NCBI GenBank assembly: GCA_025146135.1
Contig: CP102255.1
Span: 620,001 to 684,000, forward strand
Origin: Anaerotruncus colihominis
Lineage (GTDB): Bacteria > Bacillota > Clostridia > Oscillospirales > Ruminococcaceae
Reading direction: 5' to 3'
Length of the DNA: 64,000 nt
In this document: piece after piece, positions 1-8,358 of the stretch
Layout: each line of letters starts with the position of its first letter
How positions within the stretch are numbered: the stretch's first letter is position 1
The notes under the pieces: generated by a model
The model's input: only the letters and a program-made list of their open reading frames with translations
Database searches by the model: none
What the model was told of the DNA's origin: nothing
Position numbers and translations under genes: made by a program

Positions 1-2
1 TT

Positions 3-398
3 GTTCTGTTTTACAACAAGATTTTTGCAATCACATTCGATGAATCGTTCGCGCGTGCGACCGGCACGAATACACGTTTTTACAGTATGCTGATCGCGCT
101 GCTGACAGCGTTGACAATTGTGGTTGGAATGCGTGTGATGGGGGCGATGCTCATCTCCAGCCTGATTATTTTTCCCGCTTTGACATCCATGCGCGTCTGC
201 CGCAGCTTCCGCGGTGTGGTGCTGGTTTCGGCGGTTGTTTCCGTTGTGTGCTTCTTTTTTGGAATGCTCGCGTCGTTTGTGTGGTCCACGCCTGCTGGCG
301 CGTCAGTCGTCGCTGTCAATGTCGTGGCCTTCGGATTGTTCGGCCTTTTCAGCCTTTTTTCCCGCTTTTTTGAAAAAAAGCTTGGTAAAAAACTTTAG
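3..398 (+). CDS. Metal ABC transporter permease (ZnuB/MntB type), C-terminal part
   Basis: Partial gene; the reading frame is open from base 3 and the N-terminus lies outside the window. The visible part (about 131 residues) has the motif LFYNKIFAITFDE, typical of the cytoplasmic loop in ZnuB/TroC-type permeases, followed by hydrophobic segments (IALLTALTIVVGMRVMGAMLISSLIIFPA and two more) that match the last membrane helices of the family. It would form the membrane channel of a Zn(II) or Mn(II) importer with an ATPase and a binding protein, presumably encoded upstream. The tail is lysine-rich. Ends before a strong bidirectional terminator. Family assignment is secure; the exact metal is not. 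Confidence 0.85.
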   Translation, partial: VLFYNKIFAITFDESFARATGTNTRFYSMLIALLTALTIVVGMRVMGAMLISSLIIFPALTSMRVCRSFRGVVLVSAVVSVVCFFFGMLASFVWSTPAGASVVAVNVVAFGLFGLFSLFSRFFEKKLGKKL

Positions 399-486
399 TC
401 GGCTGCGCCGCGAACAGCGGGTCAGGCGCTGTGTACAAAAGCTGGCCCTGCCGTGCGCCCGCCCATATGAAGGGAATGGCTGAAAT

Positions 487-537
487 AAAATGCAGACAGG
501 GGGCTGTGCAATCAGCGCAGCCCCCTGTCTGCATTTT
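487..537. terminator. Bidirectional intrinsic terminator
   Basis: Perfect 20-bp inverted repeat, 487-506 against 518-537 (AAAATGCAGACAGGGGGCTG and its complement), with a short loop and A/T ends on both sides. It lies between the convergent metal permease and the chemoreceptor gene and can end transcription from both sides. Confidence 0.9.
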
Positions 538-572
538 ACCTGAATATTTGTGGTTGCCAAAAAAGCGTGCCC

Positions 573-2261
573 TTAAATGGAGAGGGCAGATCTTTGGACG
601 CAAACGGACTGCTTGATCGTAAATTGGCCAACGAGCTGTGTGAGTACCTGTGCCTGGCTTGCAAGCTGTTCGGCGGCTGCGGCGCTCTCCTCGGAGGTCG
701 CCGAGTTCGTCTGCACGACAGCGGAAATCTGCGATATGCTGTCTGTGATACCGGCAATTGCCTCAGCCTGGTCGGCGGACAAATCTGAAATTGTCTTAAT
801 CTTCTCAGCGACAGCCCGCGCGCCCTCCACGATGCTGCCAAGCGACTGCTGTGTCGAATCTGTCAAATTGACGCCATTGGTAACAGCCATGAGCGACCGC
901 TCGATCAAAGCGGTGGTGTTGCTGGCTGCTTCGGCGCTCTTGGCGGCAAGGTTGCGCACCTCATCCGCGACGACGGCGAAGCCCTTGCCGGCTACGCCGG
1001 CACGCGCGGCCTCCACGGCCGCGTTGAGAGCAAGGATATTTGTCTGGAATGCAATATCGTCGATTGTTTTGATAATGTTGCCGATTTCCTGTGAGCTTTC
1101 ACTGATCTCGTACATGGCCTGCGCCATTTCGCTCATCTGCTGATTACAGCTTTCAATCTGGCTGCCCACATCGATTGTAATATCACGGGTTGCCACAGCT
1201 TCTTGTGCGTTGCTGTTGATCTGCCGGGAAATGTCGTTGACCCTGGCAACCAGATGGTCAAGCTCTGAGGACTGTTCCGTGGACCCCTGCGCCAAAGTCT
1301 GCGCGCCAATGGACACCTGTTGCGACTCGTTTGTAACTTCGCCGGCGGAACGCTGAATCTGACACATTGTTTCATTCAAATGTTTCAGAATAACTTCGAT
1401 GGAATGCTCAATGGCGGTAAATTCGCCGATATATTCCACAGTATTTTCACGTGTCAGGTTGCCGTTTGCAATTTCGCCCAGATGTTCTGATATATCGGTG
1501 ATATAGTGCTTGAGCGTTGCCACGGATGAATTCAGGCTCTGAGCCAAAACGCCGATTTCATTCTTGCTGTGGATGTCGATCCGGAAGCTTAAATCTCCCT
1601 GTGAAAGTTTACGGCTGGATTCTGTAATTTCAACAATGGGATACACAATTTTACGGATGATATAGCGCACCAGCAGATAGCATACGACCACAATCAAAAG
1701 GATTGTCAGGACAGAAATAATCTGTGTGATGAGAATGGCTTGGTCAAGCTGCTGCTCATTATAGGCGAGCAGGCTTTCTGAGATGGAGATAACTTCATCC
1801 AATTTGGAAACAAGGGCGCTGACATTGACCTTTGTCTCGTTTAAAAACATTTTGGATGCAGTCTGAGGGTTGGTTTTATTCATTTCTAGAATGGTTTCCG
1901 CCGAATCATGGATACTCTGATGAATCGGCTTTATTTCTTCTATCAGCGTTATGATCCGGGCATCCGGAATTGTCGCCGTATCGGTATTGTACAGCCAGTT
2001 CCCGAGTGAACAGGACGTGTAATCCATGCTGCCGGTAAACTCGGTATCAAAATTGATCGCCGAACTGAGATTTTCCACCCAACTGAAATGCGCTTTTTCC
2101 GCGTCAAGCGCCATGATATAGAGATCGGTGGCCTGAGTGGTAGAGGCATTATATCGATTGATTGCAGTCAATCCGCCGATTGTACTGACCCCGCTGATAA
2201 CCAGTGCGAAAAAGATCACAGCAACACGCAGCCAAACGGCTTTTTTAATCGAGTTTTTCAA
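573..2261 (-). CDS. Methyl-accepting chemotaxis protein with extracytoplasmic CZB-like zinc motif
   Basis: 562 residues. Membrane segments at about 11-33 and 175-200 flank an outer domain; then HAMP (about 200-255) and a full signalling domain with the conserved tip ([20 protein letters not shown], then [15 protein letters not shown]). In the outer domain His58, Cys84 (in CSLGNWLY), His114 and His118 follow the spacing of the CZB zinc-binding domain, which in studied receptors is usually cytoplasmic. The protein should bias flagellar motors through CheA/CheW. The start is TTG at 2261: an ATG just upstream is followed at once by a stop, and AAGAGG lies about 10 nt before the TTG. It faces a zinc-type permease, which suggests metal sensing. 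The CZB call is from motif spacing only. Confidence 0.88.
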   Translation of the reverse strand: MKNSIKKAVWLRVAVIFFALVISGVSTIGGLTAINRYNASTTQATDLYIMALDAEKAHFSWVENLSSAINFDTEFTGSMDYTSCSLGNWLYNTDTATIPDARIITLIEEIKPIHQSIHDSAETILEMNKTNPQTASKMFLNETKVNVSALVSKLDEVISISESLLAYNEQQLDQAILITQIISVLTILLIVVVCYLLVRYIIRKIVYPIVEITESSRKLSQGDLSFRIDIHSKNEIGVLAQSLNSSVATLKHYITDISEHLGEIANGNLTRENTVEYIGEFTAIEHSIEVILKHLNETMCQIQRSAGEVTNESQQVSIGAQTLAQGSTEQSSELDHLVARVNDISRQINSNAQEAVATRDITIDVGSQIESCNQQMSEMAQAMYEISESSQEIGNIIKTIDDIAFQTNILALNAAVEAARAGVAGKGFAVVADEVRNLAAKSAEAASNTTALIERSLMAVTNGVNLTDSTQQSLGSIVEGARAVAEKIKTISDLSADQAEAIAGITDSISQISAVVQTNSATSEESAAAAEQLASQAQVLTQLVGQFTIKQSVCVQRSALSI

Positions 2262-2431
2262 AACATAAACGCCTCTTTTCAGTTAGTTTTAAAACCATAT
2301 TTTTGAATATGTAATATAATCATACTTGAAAATATGACATTTTGCAACTAAATGTGTTGAAATTTGTGAAAAATTAAACACAAAATATTTATAAATAATT
2401 TCGCTCCGATCTATGAAAAAATACCATAGCT

Positions 2432-3064
2432 TTATTTTAGCTGCTTATTTGGCTGCATCAAAACGCCCTTGTCAAGCCATCGATAAAGTGTGCGCCTGCT
2501 GACGCCGAGCGCGGCGCCGGCCTGCGCTGCGGTAATCCGGTGCGCGCGCCATTCCTGAATGATCTGTGCCCGGGTGCGGTCGCCCGCCAGAAATTTTGAG
2601 GGCCTGCCAAATTTGACGCCGCGTAGCCGCGCGGCCCGGATCCCTTCGGATTGACGTTGATGAATGTTTTCGCGTTCGTTTTGCGCCACAAAGGAAAGCA
2701 GCTGCAATACCAAATCCGAAATTAGTGTATCGAGCAGATCACGCCGGCCGCGCGTGTCAAGCAGAGGCATGTCCAGCACTACGATATCGATCATCAGCTT
2801 ATGCGTCAGGTGATGCCATTGCTCCAGGATTTCCTGATAATTGCGTCCCAGGCGGTCCAGGCTGCATATGACAAGCAAATCACCCTTTCGCAATTTTTTC
2901 ACCAGACGCATATAGGCCGGGCGCTCAAAATGGCTGCCGCTTTGCTTATCCACAAAGATATTCTCAGGCAGAATTTCAAATCGGCTGTTGAGGGACAGCA
3001 TTTGACGGTCCTCATATTGACTTCTGGTCGATACCCTTGCATACCCATAGATGGTCTGGCTCAT
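2432..3064 (-). CDS. Serine site-specific recombinase (resolvase/invertase family)
   Basis: 210 residues, the normal length for small serine recombinases. Catalytic Ser in the N-terminal YGYARVSTRSQ, then LDRLGRNYQEI and the QRQSEGIRAARLRGVKFGRP hinge, and a C-terminal helix-turn-helix (ITAAQAGAALGVSRRTLYRWLDKG). Such enzymes resolve cointegrates or invert DNA by double-strand exchange through a phosphoserine link. It stands alone with no transposase beside it. The ribosome binding site is weak. A 108-bp tandem repeat lies about 0.9 kb away; no crossover site was identified by eye. Function in resolution versus inversion cannot be told from sequence. Confidence 0.9.
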   Translation of the reverse strand: MSQTIYGYARVSTRSQYEDRQMLSLNSRFEILPENIFVDKQSGSHFERPAYMRLVKKLRKGDLLVICSLDRLGRNYQEILEQWHHLTHKLMIDIVVLDMPLLDTRGRRDLLDTLISDLVLQLLSFVAQNERENIHQRQSEGIRAARLRGVKFGRPSKFLAGDRTRAQIIQEWRAHRITAAQAGAALGVSRRTLYRWLDKGVLMQPNKQLK

Positions 3065-3394
3065 ATGTTTCTGTCAATCCTTTCTTTTATCGTCCAAAGC
3101 CGCACCCCGGGCTTTGCTGCCTTCCATCCGGCTATCCCTGCCGTGTCTGTTTCCTTTTACCCCGCTTTTGTCTGTGATTTATAAATTTGTTAGATCTATC
3201 CAACTGGGCTTATTTTACTGAACATAAAATTTATTATATCACAATTTATTTCCTTGTAAATCAGTATTATATATTTAGAAATGTAAATTTTACAATTTAT
3301 ATTATGTGCTTATTTCATATATACTGCTGCGGTAAAAGATGCCCCCAGCGGGATACATACGCAATGTTTGACTGTATGCTGTTTTAGACAACAG
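3065..3394. other. AT-rich intergenic stretch, no gene seen
   Basis: About 330 bp between the recombinase start and the XRE regulator's terminator. Very AT-rich at 3180-3310. The open frames here lack plausible start signals and family resemblance. It probably holds the recombinase promoter, but no clear consensus pair was found. Confidence 0.5.
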
Positions 3395-3426
3395 AAAACC
3401 ACCGAAGCAAACACCCCGGTGGTTTT
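3395..3426. terminator. Terminator after XRE regulator
   Basis: AAAACCACCG (3395-3404) pairs with CGGTGGTTTT (3417-3426). Followed by T-rich sequence on the plus side and by TTTTC on the minus side, so it can work both ways; it sits directly after the stop of the minus-strand regulator. Confidence 0.75.
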
Positions 3427-3430
3427 TCTT

Positions 3431-3817
3431 TTAAGAACGGCTGCCCGGTTTGACTGTTTCATGCGAATCCTTTTTACATACCTCCTCCAACAATGTATAT
3501 ACAGCACATTGAACTTCGGGTGGCGCACGATCAAACGCCTCCTGATAATCCGTCAAGACTGGCTGCTGATCACATATCTGCTTTTTCTTTGCGTTTTCGG
3601 CGCAACGGCATGTGTTCAACAACAACATACACGGGTCTATTGCCAAGGCTTTTGCGATTCGTTCCAGGACTGTGATCGTTGGATTCTCTTTTCCCAGCTC
3701 CATCTTACTGATATAAGATGAGCTGGTTTGTGCTCGAAAGGCCAGTTCCTCCTGTGTGAAGCCTCGCGCTTCCCGCCAGAATCGAATGTTCTTTCCCAGC
3801 ATGCGGTGTAGCTTCAT
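3431..3817 (-). CDS. XRE-family HTH transcriptional regulator
   Basis: 128 residues from the chosen ATG. N-terminal Cro/C1-type HTH (LGKNIRFWREARGFTQEELA, then SSSYISKMELGKENPTITVLERIAKAL) followed by a region with two cysteines (NTCRCAEN) and a C-terminal helix. The ATG at 3817 is preferred because AAGAGGTGA lies 6-7 nt upstream; the two ATGs further upstream are too close to or in front of that site. DNA target and partner genes unknown. It sits between a recombinase and a repeat array, so a role in a decayed mobile element is possible. Confidence 0.85.
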   Translation of the reverse strand: MKLHRMLGKNIRFWREARGFTQEELAFRAQTSSSYISKMELGKENPTITVLERIAKALAIDPCMLLLNTCRCAENAKKKQICDQQPVLTDYQEAFDRAPPEVQCAVYTLLEEVCKKDSHETVKPGSRS

Positions 3818-3970
3818 AGACATCACCTCTTGCTTGAGCATACAGGAATCGGCGTATATTTACCATATTGGATAGAACCAGTAGCCAATTGAAGGAAATG
3901 GGAAATTATTCCTGATTATAACACCCGTGGAAAGGGATATATGTCTGTGCCATGCATCTTGAGAAAGCAC

Positions 3971-4284
3971 CGCGATTATGGTAAAATAAGCGCAAGGCGC
4001 TTATTTTACCTTCATGGCCAGGGCGATACGCGTGCGCGGCCCGCTGCCGCCCTGGTGGCCAATTTTACCATGCCGCTTCGCGGACATGGTAAAATAAGCG
4101 CAAGGCGCTTATTTTACCTTCATGGCTAGGGCGATACGCGTGCGCAGCCCGCTGCCGCCCTGATGGCCAATTTTACCATGCCGCTTCGCGAACATGGTAA
4201 AATAAGCGCAAGGCGCTTATTTTACCTTCATGGCCAAGGCGATACGCGTGCGCAGCCCGCTGCCGCCCTGATGGCCAATTTTAC
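3971..4284. repeat. 108-bp tandem repeat, three units with nested palindromes
   Basis: Units begin at 3971, 4079 and 4187 and differ by few bases. Each holds a 14-bp arm palindrome (GGTAAAATAAGCGC, AAG, and its complement), and a GGCC-bounded GC-rich palindrome-like stretch. Across unit joints ATTTTACCATG pairs with CATGGTAAAAT. The third copy breaks off at 4284. No spacer-type diversity, so not CRISPR. Lies upstream of the DtxR-type regulator; the rest of 3818-4469 shows no gene. Confidence 0.9.
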
Positions 4285-4469
4285 TTGTGGGGGATGCAGC
4301 GCAGCTTTGGTCGAGTGTTCCGACTGGAGATATCCCATCCACACAGCGCCATAACATCAGAAAATAAACACAGCCCGCGCTTGCCCGCCATCGGAGCCAA
4401 TCAATAGAATCCGGTTTTCGGGGAACGATATCCACAGGCGCGGCGTCGCCAGAATGCAGAGGAAGTTGT

Positions 4470-4859
4470 ATGAACATTCATGAATCCGCTGAAAATTATC
4501 TTGAGGCTATTTTAATTTTAAAAAATGAACGCGGCGCTGTGCGTTCCATTGATATTGCACAGCATATGCGGTTTTCCAAGCCAAGCGTCAGCCGCGCAAT
4601 GAGCCTTTTGCGCGGTGACGGCTATATCACTGTCGATTCGGACGGCTTTATCGAGCTGGCAGAATCCGGTCTTGCGATTGCGGAGCGCATCTATGAGCGC
4701 CATCGGTTGATGACAGATTGGCTTGTGCGCATTGGCGTATCGCCCGATACGGCGGCGCAGGATGCATGCAAGATCGAGCATGATATCAGTGAGGAAACAT
4801 TTAAGAAGCTGAAAGAACATATTAACGAACATATTCACGAGGCGAAGTCCGAAGCGTAG
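4470..4859 (+). CDS. DtxR/MntR-family metal-dependent regulator
   Basis: 129 residues: N-terminal winged HTH (SIDIAQHMRFSKPSVSRAMSLLRGDGYI) and a metal-binding and dimer domain, without the SH3-like C-terminal domain of classical DtxR, so MntR-sized. Likely metal ligands are Glu8, Glu12, His78 region and the DACKIEHDIS motif. The Cys in that motif matches the DtxR/IdeR position rather than the Glu found in Bacillus MntR, which hints at iron rather than manganese (inference). GAGGAAG lies 5 nt before the ATG. Next come a ZIP transporter and SufC/B-like genes, the expected targets of such a repressor. Confidence 0.88.
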   Translation: MNIHESAENYLEAILILKNERGAVRSIDIAQHMRFSKPSVSRAMSLLRGDGYITVDSDGFIELAESGLAIAERIYERHRLMTDWLVRIGVSPDTAAQDACKIEHDISEETFKKLKEHINEHIHEAKSEA

Positions 4860-4903
4860 CAGCGGCGCCTGTTAAGGGGCTTTTCTTTTCTGCCGTGCGA
4901 TGA

Positions 4904-4934
4904 TAAAATAGGGTAAGTTACCTAGCGCTAACTT
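4904..4934 (+). promoter_or_regulatory. Candidate promoter -10 and metal-repressor operator
   Basis: TAAAAT at 4904-4909 is a plausible -10 (the -35 is weak). Directly after it AAGTTA (4915-4920) and TAACTT (4929-4934) form an inverted repeat with an 8-bp centre, at the place where a DtxR-type repressor would block initiation. From 4935 to 5163 no convincing gene is seen; one frame is open but has no start codon with a ribosome binding site. Confidence 0.4.
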
Positions 4935-5163
4935 TAATGAGGACGCGACAGGCCGCTGCTGCTATACAAAATGCTGCGAGGTCATAGGCAGTTTTAAGGA
5001 CCGGCCTTACGGGAATCAGGTCGTCTTTGTATGTGAGTCGGACACTGTGGGCAGCGGACTCAAGGGTGAAAAATGTCTTATCAACCATTTGCTTCGCGTG
5101 GTAAGACAACTGCGACCTGCGGACATTTTATGCCGGCGCGAAGCGGCGGAACAGGGGAATGGA

Positions 5164-5961
5164 ATGAGTGTAATGCATCCCGCTCTTTCGGCTTTGGCCG
5201 GGACAGGCTTTACTTGTCTGATGACAGCTCTCGGCGCCGCAATGGTATTCTTTTTTCGCGGTGAAGTCAAGGCTGCGTTTCAACAGGCTTTTCTTGGCTT
5301 TGCCGCGGGTGTAATGATTGCGGCGTCTGTCTGGTCGCTGCTCATGCCGGCGATTGAGATGGCCGAGGAGCGCGGCACGCCCGGCTGGCTTCCGGCTGCC
5401 GGGGGGTTCTTGATCGGCGCGGTTTTTTTGCAGTCGCTCGACCGGCTGCTGCCCCATTTGCATCCCGGCAGTGACCAGCCGGAGGGGCTTCCGGCCCGTT
5501 TGCGGCGCACCACAATGCTTGTGTTTGCCGTTACGCTGCACAATCTGCCCGAGGGAATGGCTGTCGGCCTTTCCTTCGCGCTTGCGGCTCAGGACGGTGA
5601 AGCGTCTACGCTTGCGGGCGCGCTCGCATTGGCGATCGGAATCGGTCTGCAAAACTTTCCGGAAGGCGCGGCTATCTCTTTGCCGTTGCGTCAGGAAGGG
5701 CTTACACGCACACGCAGCTTTGTCTATGGCGCGCTTTCAGGGGTTGTCGAGCCGATCGGCGGTGTCCTGACCGTTTTTCTGGCAGGCTCCATCGCACCGC
5801 TGATGCCATGGCTGCTTGCGTTTGCGGCGGGCGCGATGATCTATGTTGTTGTCGAGGAATTGATCCCCGAGGCACAGCTTGGCGAGCATTCGCACGTTGG
5901 CACAGCCGGCGTGCTGATTGGATTTGTGGTAATGATGGTATTGGATGTTGCGCTTGGCTGA
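5164..5961 (+). CDS. ZIP-family divalent metal transporter
   Basis: 265 residues from the ATG at 5164, placed 8 nt after AGGGG. The open frame extends further upstream, but that part is not hydrophobic and has no ribosome binding site. Eight membrane segments, a short variable His-containing loop (LLPHLHPGSD), and the ZIP signature helices HNLPEGMAVGLSFAL and GIGLQNFPEGAAISLPL, with the His/Asn/Glu metal ligands, then SGVVEPIGG. It would carry Zn(II), Fe(II) or Mn(II) into the cell, like ZupT/GufA. Downstream of a DtxR-type regulator and just upstream of SufC/B-like genes, so iron supply for Fe-S assembly is a reasonable guess. Confidence 0.9.
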   Translation: MSVMHPALSALAGTGFTCLMTALGAAMVFFFRGEVKAAFQQAFLGFAAGVMIAASVWSLLMPAIEMAEERGTPGWLPAAGGFLIGAVFLQSLDRLLPHLHPGSDQPEGLPARLRRTTMLVFAVTLHNLPEGMAVGLSFALAAQDGEASTLAGALALAIGIGLQNFPEGAAISLPLRQEGLTRTRSFVYGALSGVVEPIGGVLTVFLAGSIAPLMPWLLAFAAGAMIYVVVEELIPEAQLGEHSHVGTAGVLIGFVVMMVLDVALG

Positions 5962-6000
5962 ACGTATTTTGATTTTAATTTATTGGAAAGAGGCTGGTAC

Positions 6001-6735
6001 TTGATCATGTTGGAGCTTCGGCAGATCAGCGTTGACGTAGATGGCAATCATGAAATTCTGCGCGGCATCAATCTGACAATTGGCGACGGTCGTTTTGTTG
6101 CGATCACAGGACCGAACGGCGGCGGTAAATCGACATTGGCGCGCGTGATCGCGGGGATTACCGCGCCCATATCCGGCACGCTGCTGCTTGATGGACAGGA
6201 TATCACACAGAAATCGATTACCGACCGCGCACAGCTTGGTATTGGATTTGCCTTTCAGCAGCCTGTGCGCTTTAAGGGGTTAACGGTACGCGATCTTGTG
6301 GAGCTTGCCGCGGGGGGAAGGCTGAGTGAGCAGCAGCTCTGCGCGGCGCTCAGCGATGTGGGGCTTTGTGCGAGGGACTATGTAGACCGTGAGGTGAACG
6401 CGAGCTTATCCGGCGGCGAAATCAAGCGCATTGAAATTGCAATGGTTATGATGCGCGGCGCACGCCTATCCATTTTTGACGAACCAGAGGCAGGCATCGA
6501 TCTGTGGAGCTTTCAAAATCTGATCGATGTATTTCAAAAGCTGCGCGCGCAGACGAAGGGATCGATTGTCGTCATCTCCCATCAGGAGCGGATCCTTGAG
6601 ATTGCGGACGAAATCATCGTGCTTGCCGACGGCAAGGTTGTCCGCCAAGGCCCGCGCGATGAAATTCTGTCCGGTCTGGTCTGCGGCGGCGGACGCTGTG
6701 CGTTTTGTACAAAGGAGGCCGGATGCCATGAATAA
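6001..6735 (+). CDS. SufC-like ABC ATPase (SmsC-type)
   Basis: Cytosolic ATPase of the SufC family: Walker A GPNGGGKST, Q-loop FAFQQPVRF, signature ASLSGGEIKRIEIA, Walker B LSIFDEPEAGID, switch ISHQ. The Cys-rich end (CGGGRCAFCTKEAGC) is unusual for SufC. It powers a SufB-type scaffold during Fe-S cluster assembly. Start: AAGAGG at 5988-5993 gives 7-nt spacing to TTG at 6001; an ATG at 6007 is the alternative. The next gene overlaps its end by 8 bp, so the two are co-translated. No sufS, sufU or sufD follows, which matches the minimal two-gene SUF-like systems of anaerobes. Confidence 0.9.
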   Translation: MIMLELRQISVDVDGNHEILRGINLTIGDGRFVAITGPNGGGKSTLARVIAGITAPISGTLLLDGQDITQKSITDRAQLGIGFAFQQPVRFKGLTVRDLVELAAGGRLSEQQLCAALSDVGLCARDYVDREVNASLSGGEIKRIEIAMVMMRGARLSIFDEPEAGIDLWSFQNLIDVFQKLRAQTKGSIVVISHQERILEIADEIIVLADGKVVRQGPRDEILSGLVCGGGRCAFCTKEAGCHE

Positions 6736-7645
6736 GATTACACAGATGCTTATGGAAATTGTGTCGGAGCTTTCCGGCAAACCAGCCGGCGCTTATAATA
6801 TCCGGGAGGATGGGCAGTGTGCCGGCCGTCAATCGACCGATCATATCCGCATTACGCCGAAAACAAGCGAACCAGGTATCGATATCCGGGTACTGCCAGG
6901 AACAATGGGGGAATCTGTCTATATTCCGGCTTGTATCACACATGCCGGTGTGAATGACCTTGTTTACAACGATTTTTATATCGGAGATGGAGCCGATGTG
7001 ACGATTGTGGCCGGATGCGGCGTTCATAGCGATGGGGAGGAGGAAGCGCGGCACAACGGCATCCACCGTTTTTTCATTGGTAAAGGCGCGCATGTGCTTT
7101 ACCTGGAAAAGCATGTTGGAACAGGCGATGGAACCGGCAAACGGATCATCAATCCACAGACGCAGGTACAAATCGCGGAAGGCGGTTACATGAAAATGGA
7201 TACAACACAGATCAAGGGCGTCGATTCAACAAAGCGCGTGACAACGGCGTCGCTGGGGCCGCGCGCACGGCTTGTAATCCGGGAAAAGCTCATGACGCAT
7301 GGCGTACAGATGGCTGAATCTGATTTTACAGTCGATCTCGACGGAGAGGACGCAGGCGTAGATCTCGTGTCGCGTTCGGTCGCGCGCGGGCAGTCGCATC
7401 AGGTGTTCCGTTCGCGTATCAATGGAAACACACGCTGTACAGGTCATTCGGAATGTGATGCGATCATTATGGATGAAGGTGTTGTAAGCGCCATTCCAGA
7501 GCTGACGGCTGCGAATATAGACGCATCGCTCATCCATGAGGCCGCCATTGGCAAGATCGCCGGAGAACAGCTTGTTAAGCTGATGACGCTTGGACTGACT
7601 GAGGAGGAAGCTGAGGCCAAGATCATCGAGGGGTTTTTGAAATGA
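6728..7645 (+). CDS. SufB/SufD-like Fe-S scaffold (SmsB-type)
   Basis: 305 residues, shorter than E. coli SufB (495) or SufD (423); mostly the beta-helix core (FIGKGAHVLYLEKHVG, then repeated strands) with the C-terminal motif NTRCTGHSECDAIIMDEG and LIHEAAIGKIAGEQL. The Cys and His in these motifs correspond to the likely cluster-building site. ATG at 6728 with AAGGAGG about 10 nt upstream; overlaps the ATPase gene by 8 bp. It should form a complex with the SufC-like ATPase to assemble Fe-S clusters in the cytosol. The following acetyltransferase overlaps by 4 bp, so all three are one transcript. Confidence 0.88.
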   Translation: MNKITQMLMEIVSELSGKPAGAYNIREDGQCAGRQSTDHIRITPKTSEPGIDIRVLPGTMGESVYIPACITHAGVNDLVYNDFYIGDGADVTIVAGCGVHSDGEEEARHNGIHRFFIGKGAHVLYLEKHVGTGDGTGKRIINPQTQVQIAEGGYMKMDTTQIKGVDSTKRVTTASLGPRARLVIREKLMTHGVQMAESDFTVDLDGEDAGVDLVSRSVARGQSHQVFRSRINGNTRCTGHSECDAIIMDEGVVSAIPELTAANIDASLIHEAAIGKIAGEQLVKLMTLGLTEEEAEAKIIEGFLK

Positions 7646-8175
7646 TGGAACCTGTTGCAGGCGCGGTTATTACAACGCAGCGCCTGTTTTTGCGCATATT
7701 GGAGCAAGCGGACTTGCCGGCGATGAAACGTGTTTTACAGGATGAACAGACGATGTACGCCTATGAGCATGCATTCGACGACCAGGAGGCACAGGAATGG
7801 CTTGACCGGCAGCGCGCGCGGTATGTGGAATATGGTTTTGGGCTGTGGGGCGTTTTTTTGCGCGCTTCGGGCCGAATGATCGGTCAGTGCGGCGTTACGA
7901 TGCAGGATTGCGGCGGCGCCTGTGTGCCGGAGATCGGATATCTGCTGGAGCGCGTCCATTGGCATTGCGGCTATGCTGCAGAGGCTGCATGCGCGTGCCG
8001 CAATTATGCGTTTGATGTGCTCGGCTTTGACGAGGTTTTTTCAATAATCCGTGACACAAATTTTGCTTCTCAGCGTGTGGCGCGCCGCATGGGTATGAAT
8101 CCGCGCGGAATGATCGTGAAGCACTACTATGGCATTGATATGCCGCATATCTGTTTTTCTGTACGAAGAACATAG
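7642..8175 (+). CDS. GNAT-family N-acetyltransferase (RimJ/RimL-like)
   Basis: 177 residues with the family layout: TTQRLFLRILEQADLPAM at the start, a central strand ending GRMIGQCGV, EIGYLLERVHWHCGYAAEA (acetyl-CoA pyrophosphate region, with a less common version of the Q/RxxGxG/A loop) and FSIIRDTNFASQRVARRMGM, the usual N-terminal-helix Asn motif. It moves an acetyl group from acetyl-CoA to an unknown amine. ATGA overlap with the SufB-like gene implies coupled translation, but no functional link to Fe-S assembly is visible. Confidence 0.85.
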   Translation: MMEPVAGAVITTQRLFLRILEQADLPAMKRVLQDEQTMYAYEHAFDDQEAQEWLDRQRARYVEYGFGLWGVFLRASGRMIGQCGVTMQDCGGACVPEIGYLLERVHWHCGYAAEAACACRNYAFDVLGFDEVFSIIRDTNFASQRVARRMGMNPRGMIVKHYYGIDMPHICFSVRRT

Positions 8176-8279
8176 TGCGGCCATACGATGGGAGATGTAA
8201 AGTGCGCTTCATGAAAAATTTTACCGTGTGGATGCAACAATTGTTTACAGAAACCGCACTGTTTAAGCAGACAGGCTGA

Positions 8280-8324
8280 GGATTGTTTGAAAATAATAGA
8301 AATGCCTTTGCTTTTAAACAAGCC
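8280..8324. repeat. Small deletion derivative of the MITE-like repeat
   Basis: Left end GGATTGTTTGAAAATA and right end TTTTAAACAAGCC match the two terminal inverted repeats of the elements at 8918-9077 and 22779-22940, with the middle missing. Confidence 0.5.
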
Positions 8325-8358
8325 ATAAGCAGCCGGTCAAAAGGGAGGGAATCGGCCG

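Noticed and set aside
3971..4284. Possible CRISPR array
   Set aside because: The unit is a 108-bp tandem repeat without variable spacers, and no cas gene is nearby.
4921..5163. Stop-free frame with Cys pairs ahead of the ZIP gene
   Set aside because: No start codon with a ribosome binding site, begins inside the candidate operator, and has no family resemblance.
4881..5163. yybP-ykoY or other metal riboswitch before the ZIP gene
   Set aside because: I could not find the conserved loop sequences of known metal riboswitches; a protein operator explains the palindrome better.
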